Origin: Nodosilinea sp. FACHB-131
GTDB lineage: Bacteria > Cyanobacteriota > Cyanobacteriia > Phormidesmidales > Phormidesmidaceae
Length of the DNA: 64,000 bases
Assembly (NCBI RefSeq): GCF_014695395.1
Contig: NZ_JACJOF010000032.1
Span: 50,308 to 114,307, forward strand
Direction of reading: 5' to 3'
Each line of letters opens with the position of its first letter. The first letter of the stretch is position 1. The notes beneath the pieces were generated by a model, which saw only the letters and a list, made by a program, of their open reading frames with translations, had not been told where the DNA came from and did no database searches. Position numbers and translations under genes: made by a program. Of this stretch, positions 46,492 to 56,480 are shown one piece after another.

Positions 46492-47265
46492 ATGGGGTTA
46501 TTTGATCGCGTTAGCCGAGTGGTTCGCTCTAACCTGAATGCGGCGGTGAGTTCGGCGGAGAATCCAGAGAAGATTTTGGACCAGGCCATCATCGATATGC
46601 AGGAAGACCTGGTGCAAATGCGCCAGGCGGTGGCGGGCGCGATCGCCAGCCAGAAGCGGGTGCAGCAGCAGTATGAGCGGGCTAGCAGTGAAGCCAACAC
46701 CTGGCAGCAGCGGGCTCAGCTAGCCCTGCAAAAGGGCGATGACGAACTGGCCAAACAGGCGCTGCTGCGCAAGAAAACCCAGGCCGAAACCGCCGTTGCC
46801 CTCAAGACTCAGCTAGATGGCCAAAGCGCCACCGTGGATCAGCTCAAACGCAACCTGATTGGCTTAGAGAGCAAGCTGTCTGAGGCCAAGACCAAAAAAG
46901 ATATGCTCAAGGCACGGGCCAGTGCCGCCAAGGCCAACGAGCAACTGCAAAACACCACCAGCAGTCTCAACACCGGCAGCGCTATGGCGGCCTTTGAGCG
47001 CATGGAAGAAAAGGTGCTGCAAATGGAGGCTAGATCCCAAGCGGCGGTAGAGCTAGCTGGGTCTGACTTAGAAAGCCAGTTTGCCAGGTTAGAAGCCGGT
47101 GGCGATGTCGATCTAGAGCTGGAGGCAATGAAGGCCCAGCTGGCGGGTGGCACCGTTGACCAGGGGCAGTTGCCCGCTGCTGGAACAGCAATCCCCGCCA
47201 CCGAGTCGACGGAAGTGGATGCCGAGCTAGAGCAACTGCGATCGCAGATTGACAAGCTTGACTAG
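46492..47265 (+). CDS. vipp1: Vipp1/IM30 (PspA/ESCRT-III family) membrane-maintenance protein
   Basis: 257 residues. The N-terminal amphipathic helix MGLFDRVSRVVRSNLNAAV and the long coiled-coil DLVQMRQAVAGAIASQKR, LARKKTQ-like (LLRKKTQAE) block are those of PspA/IM30. Unlike PspA it has an additional C-terminal helix (ESTEVDAELEQLRSQID) joined by a flexible linker, the mark of Vipp1. It forms ring and rod assemblies that maintain thylakoid membranes. Single gene flanked by related hairpins. Confidence 0.95.
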   Translation: MGLFDRVSRVVRSNLNAAVSSAENPEKILDQAIIDMQEDLVQMRQAVAGAIASQKRVQQQYERASSEANTWQQRAQLALQKGDDELAKQALLRKKTQAETAVALKTQLDGQSATVDQLKRNLIGLESKLSEAKTKKDMLKARASAAKANEQLQNTTSSLNTGSAMAAFERMEEKVLQMEARSQAAVELAGSDLESQFARLEAGGDVDLELEAMKAQLAGGTVDQGQLPAAGTAIPATESTEVDAELEQLRSQIDKLD

Positions 47266-47276
47266 ACCTTTAGGCG

Positions 47277-47327
47277 GGTACAAGGTTTAGGGTCAAAGGT
47301 AGCCCCTTGAACCCTAAACCTTGTACC
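47277..47327 (+). terminator. hairpin after vipp1
   Basis: A 17-base stem, GGTACAAGGTTTAGGGT (47277-47293) with ACCCTAAACCTTGTACC (47311-47327), begins 12 bases after the vipp1 stop. There is no T-run, so it may act as transcript-end protection or as a repeat element. Confidence 0.6.
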
Positions 47328-47359
47328 TGCTATGCCTAATTCAAACCAGAGCCAGGGGT

Positions 47360-48907
47360 TCAAGAGCACTCAGCGCCAGAGAGCATGTGGTCGACGCTGA
47401 TGGCGCGATCGCGCCCGTGGTTTTTGGCCCAATACAGTGCCTTATCAGCCAGGGTAACTAGAGTGTGCGGGGTTTCACCGTGGTGAGGAAAACTCGCTAC
47501 ACCCAGGGAAATCGTGATCGGTGGTAGCGCCTGGCCATTAAAGGAATTAGTGACATACTTCACAGCCCGACGGATTTTGTCGGCTCGTTTTAGAGCGACT
47601 TCAGGGGTAGTGTCGAGCAGCACCATACAAAATTCTTCACCACCATAGCGACAGACAATATCCTGAGCGCGCACGTGGCCCCGCAGCAGCATGCCGATAT
47701 TTTTGAGCACGGCATCGCCTGCCTGGTGGCCGTAGGTATCGTTGATGGCTTTGAAGTGGTCGATGTCGATCAGAATGATGCTGATATTCTGCTGTTTGCC
47801 GGCCTGGCACAGGCTGTTGAGCACGGTTTCGGCATGGCGACGGTTGAGCAAACCCGTCAGCGGATCCTTGAGCGCTTGATCTTGTAAATCTTCGAGTAGA
47901 AGCAGCCGCTGCATCACAAACAAAATTTGCTCCGACAGCTTTTTTAGCAGCGTCGTTTGCACCAAGGTAAAGGGTGCTGCCTCTGCCTGCACCAGCTGCA
48001 CAATACAGGTGGTGTCATTTACCATACCGAGCACAATGCATTTGGTGACCTGTTGAGGGCAGTGGGTCACCTGGCACTGGTGGCACTCTTGACCAACTCT
48101 AGGCAGCGGAGCCGATAGCTGGCTTTGAGAATAGCAGCACTGTTGTTCTACCGCTGTTAAGGGCTTAGGATCGCCCCACTCAGTGAGCACTGTAAAGCTT
48201 TCAGGGGGATTCGAAAACAGCACCAGCCGCCCCGACTGATGTGGGAAGAAATAGGGTAAGTAGGTGCCCAACAGCTGACCCAACTGTTTGTAGGACAGGC
48301 ACGACTGGAGCTGAGCCACCAGATCTGCCAAGCGAGGATGGCCGTGCTGGACGCGATCGTAGACAGCGCCACTGGGGTTTAGCGCCACCACTCGCGATAG
48401 AAAATCGACGCCGTCAGAGGGCTCACTCGCTTTCAGTTTGGGCGTCGCCAGCGAAGGTGATGGGGTAGCGGGTTGGGCTAGAGCCAGGCACAAAAGCATC
48501 TGCTGGGTGAGGTACTGGAGGGTTTTAACCTGCACCTCACTCAGCCGATCTACGGTCAGCCCAGGCACATAAATCGTAAAGTGATACCGGTCGTCGGTGC
48601 TGTGTAGACGCCCTACCAGCACTGGTATCGGGTTGGCTTCGGAATGTAGACCGGATTGGCTGTGGGTACTCAGGGAAAGCTGATCGCATTCGAGAAATGT
48701 TGGTTCCATCGGCTGGCTCGACAGCACCTCTCGCAGAGTGGCAGCGGGCAGTTGACCGTAGTTCATCACCCCGCCGTGGCGCCAGTCGTCGCCTACTTGG
48801 ACTGTTAGTGCTAGCTGAGGGGCAGACAGGGTCAGTGAGGTGAGCCGCAAAAAGTTGCACAGGGCTGGGTAGGCATCTCCTAAAGACGTAGGTTGAACTT
48901 GGTTCAT
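47360..48907 (-). CDS. diguanylate cyclase (GGDEF) with N-terminal sensory region
   Basis: 515 residues from ATG 48907; the frame continues to 49024 without supporting homology. The last 170 residues are a GGDEF domain: DPLTGLLNRR, ILIDIDHFKAINDTYGH, G-G-E-E-F near residue 421, and an intact product-inhibition site R-A-Q-D exactly five residues upstream. It should make c-di-GMP. The first 340 residues contain no clear PAS; a region about 180-330 could be GAF-like, with a Cys-rich patch (QCCYSQ, CHQCQVTHCPQQ) that may bind metal or sense redox (inference). Monocistronic, convergent with vipp1. Confidence 0.9.
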   Translation of the reverse strand: MNQVQPTSLGDAYPALCNFLRLTSLTLSAPQLALTVQVGDDWRHGGVMNYGQLPAATLREVLSSQPMEPTFLECDQLSLSTHSQSGLHSEANPIPVLVGRLHSTDDRYHFTIYVPGLTVDRLSEVQVKTLQYLTQQMLLCLALAQPATPSPSLATPKLKASEPSDGVDFLSRVVALNPSGAVYDRVQHGHPRLADLVAQLQSCLSYKQLGQLLGTYLPYFFPHQSGRLVLFSNPPESFTVLTEWGDPKPLTAVEQQCCYSQSQLSAPLPRVGQECHQCQVTHCPQQVTKCIVLGMVNDTTCIVQLVQAEAAPFTLVQTTLLKKLSEQILFVMQRLLLLEDLQDQALKDPLTGLLNRRHAETVLNSLCQAGKQQNISIILIDIDHFKAINDTYGHQAGDAVLKNIGMLLRGHVRAQDIVCRYGGEEFCMVLLDTTPEVALKRADKIRRAVKYVTNSFNGQALPPITISLGVASFPHHGETPHTLVTLADKALYWAKNHGRDRAISVDHMLSGAECS

Positions 48908-49169
48908 GGTAGAGAGACCACCAGGATAAAAGATTATAAAAAGGCTGTAGAGGACCTGATCTCCGATGACTGTATTATGCAGATCGATTTGAGCTGCCGC
49001 CCTCGGCGAAATGGGAGGTGACATTTGACTAGGACTGATCCAGGAATCCCTTCAGTAATTCCTAAAGACCGGGGCTAAAACAAAGGTTTTATAATGAGTA
49101 TTCCCCAATCAATTTGTTCCGATTAACTCTGTCTCACCAGCGACAGACTGACCTAACTTCCCCAGCACT

Positions 49170-50345
49170 ATGCAAATTGCCCAGCGGATGGGGCCTTTAC
49201 AGGCCAACGTGTTTGCCGATATGGATCGGGCTAAGGCAGCGGCTCGAGCGACGGGCCAATCGATTGTCGATCTGTCGTTGGGGTCGTCAGATTTAGCAAC
49301 GCCGCCTCACGTGTTAGAGGCGATCGCCGCTGCCCTCAGCGATCCCAGCACCCACGGCTACTGCTTGTTTTCGGGGACCCAAGCGTTTCGTGAAGCCGCC
49401 GCGCGCTGGTATACCGATAAGTTTGATGTCGTTGTCGATCCTGAAACCGAGGTGCTGCTGCTGATCGGCTCTCAGGAGGGTACCGCCCACCTACCTCTGG
49501 CGGTGCTCAATCCCGGCGACTTTGCTCTGCTGATGGATCCCGGCTACCCCTCCCACGCCGGGGGCGTGTACCTGGCCAACGGACAGATTTATCCCATGCC
49601 CCTGCATGCGGAGGATGGGTTCTTACCCCGCTTTGCCGACATTCCTCTGGCGGTGCTGGAGCAGTCGCGGCTGATGGTGCTGAGCTATCCCCACAACCCC
49701 ACCACTGCCACCGCCTCGCTTGAGTTTTGGCAAGAGGCAGTGGCCTTTTGCCAGCAGCACAACCTAGTGCTGGCCCACGACTTTCCCTACGCTGACTTGA
49801 CCTTTACTGGGAAGCCAGCAGTATCGGCTCTCCAGGCTGACCCCGACAAGACCTGCACCATCGAGTTCTTCACCATGTCGAAGTCTTACAACATGGGCGG
49901 CTTTCGGGTGGGGTACGCGATCGGCAACGCAGCGATCATTACCGCTCTGCGCCAGATCAAGGCCAACGTAGATTTCAATCAGTATCCCGGCATTCAGCGG
50001 GGGGCGATCGCCGCCCTCACCGGCCCCCAAGACACCGTGCACAATATGGTTGCCACCTTTCGCCAGCGGCGCGACACGGCGGTGGCGGCGTTAAATCGCA
50101 TTGGCTGGGCGGTGCCCAAGCCCGCAGCCACGATGTATCTCTGGGCCAAGCTGCCCGACCCCCGGGGTGAGCGCTCTAAAGAGTTTTGCCTGCGACTGGT
50201 CGAGCAGACCGGAGTGGCCCTGGCTCCTGGCATAGGCTTTGGCAAGGCGGGCGAGGGCTATGTGCGCATTGCCCTCGTGCATTCGCCAGATGTGCTAGAA
50301 GCGGCGATCGATCGCATCGCTGAGTTTTTGCCAGGCGCCCCCTAA
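49170..50345 (+). CDS. class I/II aminotransferase (DapL-like subgroup)
   Basis: 391 residues. PLP-dependent fold type I: substrate-arm SLGSSDLATPP, P-G-Y-P-S-H, SYPHNPTTATA, HDFPYADLTF and the Schiff-base Lys in TMSKSYNMGGFRVGY. The subgroup is related to LL-diaminopimelate aminotransferase and to other alpha-transaminases; cyanobacteria use DapL in lysine synthesis, but this copy may be a paralogue. ATG 49170 begins MQIAQRMGPLQANVF. No pathway neighbours. Confidence 0.88.
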   Translation: MQIAQRMGPLQANVFADMDRAKAAARATGQSIVDLSLGSSDLATPPHVLEAIAAALSDPSTHGYCLFSGTQAFREAAARWYTDKFDVVVDPETEVLLLIGSQEGTAHLPLAVLNPGDFALLMDPGYPSHAGGVYLANGQIYPMPLHAEDGFLPRFADIPLAVLEQSRLMVLSYPHNPTTATASLEFWQEAVAFCQQHNLVLAHDFPYADLTFTGKPAVSALQADPDKTCTIEFFTMSKSYNMGGFRVGYAIGNAAIITALRQIKANVDFNQYPGIQRGAIAALTGPQDTVHNMVATFRQRRDTAVAALNRIGWAVPKPAATMYLWAKLPDPRGERSKEFCLRLVEQTGVALAPGIGFGKAGEGYVRIALVHSPDVLEAAIDRIAEFLPGAP

Positions 50346-50750
50346 GCATTTGATCCGGTGAGGTGGGTAGTCTCATCTCGGCACGAGGTTAAATCCTCTT
50401 TGTTCCGTCGACCAGTTAGGACAAACACACTACGGCCCAACTGGGGCTGCGCCAATACCTCCAACGAGTTGCATTGATACCTCGCCCGAAGCGGCGATGT
50501 TTGAATTCACATTTGATACAAAACTGGGGTAACGCTGTAAATAAACCTACAGAAGTCGCTACAGCAACTGAGCCACCAGTAAAGCACCCATTAAGATGGG
50601 AGTAACCGAGTTAAGGATTGCATTAACTTGCCCGGCTTTGTTCTCATGCCGGGCTACGCCATTCATTAGTATCCAGGGTGCAACTCATTGGGTTATCAGA
50701 ACGACTCACGGTTCTGGTGGTGCCAGTTCTCAGAGTAGGATCTAAGGGTA
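50346..50750. other. intergenic region before the response regulator
   Basis: 405 bases. A GCCCGGC/GCCGGGC hairpin near 50629-50655, without T-run, is the only structure seen. No gene is supported. Confidence 0.4.
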
Positions 50751-51161
50751 ATGGTGACATCTCCATTCAGCACTGCTGATGGTCAGCTTCGTGTCGTTGT
50801 GGTAGAAGACGACCGGGGCAACCGTCTGTTTTTTGCAGACTACCTGACCTATTCTGGGTTTCGGGTGCTGGCGCTGCCCCACGGGCTAGACCTACAGCAG
50901 CATTTAAAGGAGTTTCAACCCCATCTGCTGCTGCTCGATCTAGGGCTGCCCGAAATTGATGGCTACACCCTGCTCCAACAGCTGCGATCGTCTACTCTAT
51001 GGCAACATTTGCCCGTCATCGTTGTGTCGGGCTATGCCTTCGCCGAAGACCAGCAGCGCGCCCTGGCATTGGGGGCACAGCAGTACTTGGTCAAGCCCAT
51101 TGCCCTTCAGCAACTCACCCAGGCGATTCACACAGTTTTGCGATCGCCCCAGTCAGAGTGA
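50751..51161 (+). CDS. single-domain response regulator
   Basis: 136 residues, a CheY-like receiver. Acidic pair in VVVEDD, phospho-acceptor Asp in LLLLDLGLPE, Thr/Ser in VIVVSGY and Lys in YLVKPI are present. There is no output domain, so it works by protein-protein contact. No histidine kinase adjoins. GTG/ATG choice: ATG 50751 begins MVTSPFST. Confidence 0.9.
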   Translation: MVTSPFSTADGQLRVVVVEDDRGNRLFFADYLTYSGFRVLALPHGLDLQQHLKEFQPHLLLLDLGLPEIDGYTLLQQLRSSTLWQHLPVIVVSGYAFAEDQQRALALGAQQYLVKPIALQQLTQAIHTVLRSPQSE

Positions 51162-51293
51162 GCAACCGAATTGAAGCCGAGCTTAGTGACCTAATAGTTG
51201 AAAGGCTCGCGGGTTGGAACGTTAGTTTTTCAACGTTTCGACCCGCCAACGCTCTCCTAGCACCTTCAACTCTTTCTTAAACGCGAACCGACG

Positions 51294-51494
51294 CTACGAC
51301 AGGCTGCCGCCCCCCGACCCCGACTGTTGCTCGGCCAGATAGCGCTCTACATCTCGGCTTAACAGCTGAACGGCGACGCCAATATCGGTGATGGTGTGCT
51401 CAAGCTGGGACGAGGTCGCCATGGCGGACTGGAGCTGATTGAGAATATCTTTAATTTGCTCGCGATAGCGAGTTTCAAATTCTTGGGGAGTCAT
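51294..51494 (-). CDS. small helical protein, unknown
   Basis: 66 residues: a helical stretch EFETRYREQIKDILNQLQSA, a middle LEHTITDIGVAVQLLSRDVERYL, and a Ser/Gly tail. Similar short proteins appear in cyanobacteria, without function. ATG 51494 is the only plausible start. It converges on the response-regulator gene, whose end lies 132 bases away. Confidence 0.6.
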   Translation of the reverse strand: MTPQEFETRYREQIKDILNQLQSAMATSSQLEHTITDIGVAVQLLSRDVERYLAEQQSGSGGGSLS

Positions 51495-51805
51495 GTAGGC
51501 AAGATATAGTGACGGGAACGATCAGGAACAAGATGTAATACTAACTACATCAAGGGTGAGAGGTTTCCAGAAAGAATCGCTTACAAAATCAATCTTTACA
51601 GTTCTGGTCGGGATCGCAAGTGTCCGTGAAGCAGGTATATAAACAACCTGCTCGAATACGCACATATACTGAGGCCGACAACGGGCCGACATGTCATCCA
51701 AACATATCACTCCTTCTTGTGGCGGAAAACCGTCTGCCCAGGAGAATTTTGCGGCATGAAATTGCCGCTATCCTGGTTAGTACAGAGGTTTAGCCCCTAG
51801 CGCCT
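51495..51805. other. divergent intergenic region upstream of uvrC
   Basis: 311 bases. Contains no supported frame. Promoters for uvrC and for the small helical protein should lie here; no LexA-type operator is recognised. Confidence 0.35.
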
Positions 51806-53704
51806 GTGACTTCGGTTCAACCCATTACTCTGGTTAACGACCCCGAGCGCCTCGAGGCCCGGCTCAAAGAGATCCCTAAGGAGCCGGGGGTCTACTTTAT
51901 GAAGGACGGCCGCGACCAGACGCTCTACATCGGCAAGTCGAAGTGTCTGCGCACCCGGGTGCGATCGTACTTTCGCGACTTTCATGGCCACATGCCGCGC
52001 ATTACCGTGATGGTGATGCAGATTGTCGATATCGAATTTATCGTTACCGACACCGAGGCTGAGGCCCTGGCGCTAGAAGCCAACCTGATCAAGCAGAACC
52101 AGCCCCACTTCAACGTGCTGCTGAAGGATGACAAGAAGTATCCCTACCTCTGCGTCACCTGGTCAGAGGACTATCCCCGTATTTTTATTACCCGCAAGCG
52201 GCGCAAGAGCCTGAAGGATCGCTACTACGGCCCCTATGTCGATGTCGGTCTGCTGCGCAGCACTCTGCACTTGGTCAAGCGCATCTTTCCGCTGCGGCAG
52301 CGGCCCCAGCCAGTGCACCGCGATCGCCCCTGCCTCAACTACGACATTGGCCGCTGCCCCGGCGTCTGCCAGCAGCTCATCTCACCAGAGGATTACCACA
52401 AGACTCTTCAGCGCGTCGTCATGGTCTTTCAAGGCCGCACTACCGAGTTGGTGGATATTCTCACCGCCCAAATGGAGAAGGCGGCGGAAGACCTCAAGTT
52501 TGAGCTGGCAGCCCGGCTGCGGGATCAAATTCGGGGACTAGAGCGGCTCTGTGCCGATCAAAAGGTGGCCCTGCCCGACGATACGGTGTCGAGGGATGCG
52601 ATCGCCCTAGCTGCCGATGACAAACACGCCTGCGTGCAGATCTTTCAGGTGCGGGCTGGTCGCCTAGTGGGCCGCCTGGGCTTCACTGCCGATGCTGAGT
52701 CGGGCACACCGGGCGAAATTCTCCAGCGAGTGCTAGAGGATCACTACCAGACTGTAGAAGCGGTCGAAATTCCGGCGCTGATTCTCGCTCAGCACGAGCT
52801 GCCCGAGGGCGACATGCTGACCCAATACCTCACCCAGCGGCGGGGCCGCAAAGTTTCCGTCGAAGTGCCCCAGCGCCAAACTAAAGCTGAGCTGATCGAC
52901 ATGGTCGAGCGCAATGCTCAGTACGAGCTAGCTCGAACCCAGGCCGCCGCCGATCGCAACATTCAGGCCTTGCAAGATCTGGCGATCGCCCTCGACCTGC
53001 CCGACCTGCCCAAGCGCATCGAAGGCTATGACATCTCCCACATCCAGGGGTCCGACGCCGTTGCTTCCCAGGTGGTGTTTGTCGATGGCATGCCCGCCAA
53101 GCAGCACTACCGCCACTACAAAATCAAGAATCCCGAGGTCAAACCGGGCCACTCCGACGACTTCGCCAGCATGGCCGAGGTAATTCGCCGCCGCTTTCGC
53201 CGTTACGCCACCGACCCCACCAAACCGCGCTTGGGCAACCCAGACTGGCCCGACCTAGTGATGATCGACGGCGGCAAGGGCCAGCTCTCCGCCGTGGTCG
53301 AAGTGCTGCGGGAACTCAACCTAATGCAAGACATTAACGTCGTCAGCCTGGCCAAAAAGCGCGAGGAGATTTTCCTGCCCGGCGAATCCATTCCGCTGCC
53401 TACCGAAGCCGAGCAGCCCGGTGTGCAGCTGTTGCGCCGCCTGCGCGACGAGGCCCACCGCTTTGCCATCAGCTTTCACCGCAAGAAAAGGACGGATCGG
53501 ATGCGGCGATCGCGCCTCTCCGAGATTCCCGGTCTGGGCCAGCACCGCCAAAAAGAGCTGCTCGCTGCCTTCCGCTCCATCGACTACATCCGCGAAGCCA
53601 GTCCCCAACAGCTCGCCACCGTCCCTGGCATTGGCCCCCAGCTGGCCCAGCAGATCTATGAGTACTTTCATCCCCAGGCCGAGGAGATCGAGGAGATGGT
53701 GTAG
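51806..53704 (+). CDS. uvrC: excinuclease ABC subunit C
   Basis: 632 residues from GTG 51806. Domains in order: GIY-YIG nuclease (GVYFMKDG...LYIGKSK, then RVRSYF), Cys-rich and UvrB-contact helix (about 215-250), RNase H-like second nuclease ([28 protein letters not shown]) and C-terminal helix-hairpin-helix pair ([25 protein letters not shown]). It makes both incisions in nucleotide excision repair with UvrA and UvrB. Single gene. Confidence 0.97.
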   Translation: MTSVQPITLVNDPERLEARLKEIPKEPGVYFMKDGRDQTLYIGKSKCLRTRVRSYFRDFHGHMPRITVMVMQIVDIEFIVTDTEAEALALEANLIKQNQPHFNVLLKDDKKYPYLCVTWSEDYPRIFITRKRRKSLKDRYYGPYVDVGLLRSTLHLVKRIFPLRQRPQPVHRDRPCLNYDIGRCPGVCQQLISPEDYHKTLQRVVMVFQGRTTELVDILTAQMEKAAEDLKFELAARLRDQIRGLERLCADQKVALPDDTVSRDAIALAADDKHACVQIFQVRAGRLVGRLGFTADAESGTPGEILQRVLEDHYQTVEAVEIPALILAQHELPEGDMLTQYLTQRRGRKVSVEVPQRQTKAELIDMVERNAQYELARTQAAADRNIQALQDLAIALDLPDLPKRIEGYDISHIQGSDAVASQVVFVDGMPAKQHYRHYKIKNPEVKPGHSDDFASMAEVIRRRFRRYATDPTKPRLGNPDWPDLVMIDGGKGQLSAVVEVLRELNLMQDINVVSLAKKREEIFLPGESIPLPTEAEQPGVQLLRRLRDEAHRFAISFHRKKRTDRMRRSRLSEIPGLGQHRQKELLAAFRSIDYIREASPQQLATVPGIGPQLAQQIYEYFHPQAEEIEEMV

Positions 53705-54100
53705 GGGAGTGGGTGAGGAGATAAGGAGATGGGGAAGGTGAGGGAGATGAGGAAGAAAGAGTGAGGCTGAGGGTTGTAACTACAAGGTCTAAGGTTGCCC
53801 GCAGGCCCATTTGCAAAACAGAGGTTTAAACCAATAATCAACCGCTCCTTTCCGTTGGGTTCAGGGCGGCGGCACGGCCCTGGTCGAGCGGGGTCTGGGG
53901 ACAATCGAAATGTCCCCAGCGGTCAATCTGGCTTTGTCCTAGGTCTACCGTCCGCCCAAGCGTGGGGGGCAGTGCCCACCTTACCAATAGCTGGGTTCCC
54001 TAGGGACTCATAGCTCAGGTGGATGGTGCATTGCTGCGCGAATGCACCCTACGGGAACTGCTTACACTAGAAGGCAGTTCTTTTAAGCCATATCTCCACT
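53705..54100. other. repeat-rich intergenic region after uvrC
   Basis: 396 bases. The first 60 are a purine-rich run of GGGAG/GAGGAA words. Two hairpin elements follow: GTGGGGGGCAGTGCCCACC at about 53962-53984 and GGTGCATT/AATGCACC at 54025-54048. No gene or terminator with a T-run. Confidence 0.6.
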
Positions 54101-54580
54101 ATGACCGTTGATGCCAACCTGCTAGAGCTACTGTTTAGCGGTGCCAACCTCTTCGTGCTGCCCTTTTGGACTTTGATGATACTAGTGCCCAACACCAAAC
54201 TCACCCGCACCGTCATGGGTTCCCTGCTCCCCTTTGCTGCCCTAGCGGGGTTGTACCTGTTCCTCTTTGTTACCAGCTTTACCAACGTCGAAGGTATCGA
54301 AGCCCTCTCCGACCCCAACCTCAGCCTGAGCGGCTTAGCAGCTGTCTTTGCCCAGCCCCACGTCACCGCCACCGGCTGGGTACACTTTCTCGCCTTCGAC
54401 CTATTTGTTGGTCGCTGGATCTACTGGCAAGGCCAGGAAAGCGGCGTCTTCACCCGCCATTCCCTCGCCTTGTGTTTCTTTGCTGGCCCCCTGGGGCTGC
54501 TGTCGCACCTAGTCACAGACGCATTGTGGCAACGGTTTGCAACTGGCAAGGTCAGTGAGGCCGTAGGGACTGAGGGGTAA
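54101..54580 (+). CDS. ABA4-like membrane protein (DUF4281)
   Basis: 159 residues with four hydrophobic segments. The motif FDLFVGRWIYW and the preceding VHFLAF block match the ABA4 family, whose plant member is required for neoxanthin synthesis. Cyanobacteria do not make abscisic acid, so a carotenoid-related or other membrane role is possible (inference). ATG 54101. It is read in the same direction as the peptide-binding protein gene 117 bases downstream. Confidence 0.85.
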   Translation: MTVDANLLELLFSGANLFVLPFWTLMILVPNTKLTRTVMGSLLPFAALAGLYLFLFVTSFTNVEGIEALSDPNLSLSGLAAVFAQPHVTATGWVHFLAFDLFVGRWIYWQGQESGVFTRHSLALCFFAGPLGLLSHLVTDALWQRFATGKVSEAVGTEG

Positions 54581-54697
54581 GGAGCAAAGAGGGCAACCTC
54601 CCCATCCACCCCCTACCCATCCACTTCCCCACTCCCCCTAGTCCCCAAAGGGTGATACAACTATCCCAGTGTTGGCCAGTTAGTTGAATAAAACCTG

Positions 54698-56365
54698 ATG
54701 AGTTCTTTGGTGTCGTGGATGGGTAAAGGCAAGGGAATTTGGGCACGGCAGCCTTGGCGCCGGATAGTGCAGTTTGTGGGGCTGTTTGGACTAGTATTTG
54801 CGATCGCCCTGGGCTGTGCCGGCAACGACCAACCCGCTGCCGATGCCCCTGCTGACAGTGGTGATGGCCGCATTACCATTGGCACCACCCTCACCGCCCG
54901 CACCCTCGACCCCGCCGACGCCTACGAGACCTTCCCCGGCATTTTGCTCTACAACCTGGGCGATCGCCTTTACACCTATGAGCCCGGCACCACCGACCTG
55001 GTACCCCAGCTCGCCACCGAGCTACCCACTGTCAGCGATGACGGCCTAACCTACACGATCCCCCTGCGGGACGACGTCACCCTCCACGACGGCACCCCCT
55101 TCAATGCCGAGGTGATGGCCTTTTCCATCCAGCGGTTTATGGAAAACGGTGGCCGTCCCGCCTATCTGCTGTCTGACAAAATTGCTACCGTCGAGGCCAC
55201 CGGTGACTCCGAACTCACCCTGACCCTCAAAACGCCCTTTGCGGCGCTTCCGGCCTTGCTGAGCTTTTCGGGCGTCACTCCGATCTCACCCGAAAGCTAC
55301 GAGATTGGCACCGGCAGCTTCAAGCCCGACAGCTTTGTGGGCACCGGTCCCTACAAGCTGTCGGGCTTCACCAGCGACTCGATTAAACTCGACGTCAACC
55401 CCGACTACTGGGGCGATGCTCCCGCCAACCAGGGCATCGATATTCAAATTTTTACCAGCCCCGCCAACCTCTATAACACCTTCAAAACTGGCGGCCTCGA
55501 TATCGCCTACCAAACCCTCGACCCCGAGCAGGTGGCGGCCCTAGAGCGGGAAGAAAGCTCCGGCGGCTGGCAGGTGATCGAGGCAGGCACCAACGTGATT
55601 AACTACATGGCGCTCAACCAAAAGATTGCGCCGCTAGACGATGTCAAGGTACGGCAGGCGATCGCCGCCATGATCGATCGCCCTTTGCTCAACGAGCGCG
55701 TCTTTCAAGGTCAGGCCGAGCCGCTTTACAGCCTGATTCCCGCCAGCTTTGAAATTGCTAAGCCGGTGTTTAAGGACGCCTACGGCGACGGCGACTTTGA
55801 CAAAGCCAAAACCCTGCTCGCCGAAGCTGGTTTCTCAGAGGCTAATCCGCTAACTTTAGAAATCTGGTATCCCTCGGCTTCTACTACCCGCAGCATTGTC
55901 GCCAACACCCTCAAAGAATCGATCGAGGCGGGCTTGCCGGGGCTGGTGACGGTAAGCGTGCAAAATACCGAAGGGGCCACCCTCTGGGAAAACGTGGGCA
56001 AAGGCATTTACCCCATCGTTTTGTCCAACTGGTACCCCGACTACTACGACCCCGACACCTTTATTCAACCCTTTATGAGCTGTGAGAAAGGCAGCAACAA
56101 TCTCTGTGAAGAGGGGCCTTCTCAAGCTAACGGCTCGTTTTACTACAGCCCCGAAGCCAATCAGCTCGTGGCCAAACAGCAGGCCGAGCAAGACCCCGCC
56201 GCCCGCCAGCAGGCGATCGCCGACCTCCAGCAGATGATGGTCAATGATGTGCCTTACGTGCCCCTGTGGCAAAACAAAGACTACGTCTTTGCCCAAGACG
56301 GCATAGAAGGCGTGGCCGTGGAGCCAACCCAGCAGTTTTTGCTATGGAAAATTTCGAGAGGATGA
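54698..56365 (+). CDS. peptide-type ABC solute-binding lipoprotein (SBP_bac_5)
   Basis: 555 residues. A signal sequence ending in the lipobox I-A-L-G-C is followed by an acidic linker. The family 5 core is clear: ITIGTTLTARTLDPADAYE, VPQLATELPTVSDDGLTYTIPLRDDVTLHDGTPFNAEVMAFSIQ, NPDYWG, and the final DVPYVPLWQNKDYVF. Ligand could be a peptide or other oligomer. It is followed 115 bases later by one DppB-type permease; no DppC, ATPase or second permease is nearby. Confidence 0.92.
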   Translation: MSSLVSWMGKGKGIWARQPWRRIVQFVGLFGLVFAIALGCAGNDQPAADAPADSGDGRITIGTTLTARTLDPADAYETFPGILLYNLGDRLYTYEPGTTDLVPQLATELPTVSDDGLTYTIPLRDDVTLHDGTPFNAEVMAFSIQRFMENGGRPAYLLSDKIATVEATGDSELTLTLKTPFAALPALLSFSGVTPISPESYEIGTGSFKPDSFVGTGPYKLSGFTSDSIKLDVNPDYWGDAPANQGIDIQIFTSPANLYNTFKTGGLDIAYQTLDPEQVAALEREESSGGWQVIEAGTNVINYMALNQKIAPLDDVKVRQAIAAMIDRPLLNERVFQGQAEPLYSLIPASFEIAKPVFKDAYGDGDFDKAKTLLAEAGFSEANPLTLEIWYPSASTTRSIVANTLKESIEAGLPGLVTVSVQNTEGATLWENVGKGIYPIVLSNWYPDYYDPDTFIQPFMSCEKGSNNLCEEGPSQANGSFYYSPEANQLVAKQQAEQDPAARQQAIADLQQMMVNDVPYVPLWQNKDYVFAQDGIEGVAVEPTQQFLLWKISRG

Positions 56366-56385
56366 GCTGGTGAAGACCGTGAGTT

Positions 56386-56455
56386 CTAAATTTTGAGTTC
56401 TGAGTTTTGAATTCAAGCCTCAGTTAAAACTCAAAACTAAACCTTCAAAACTTTC
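56386..56455. repeat. AT-rich CAAAACTCAAAA repeat tract
   Basis: TTTTGAGTTCTGAGTTTTGAA and TTAAAACTCAAAACTAAACC between the solute-binding protein gene and its permease, the same word as at 30312 and 33449. It can form a hairpin and may reduce read-through. Confidence 0.55.
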
Positions 56456-56480
56456 TCTTTCCCATCTCCTCCTACTCCCC

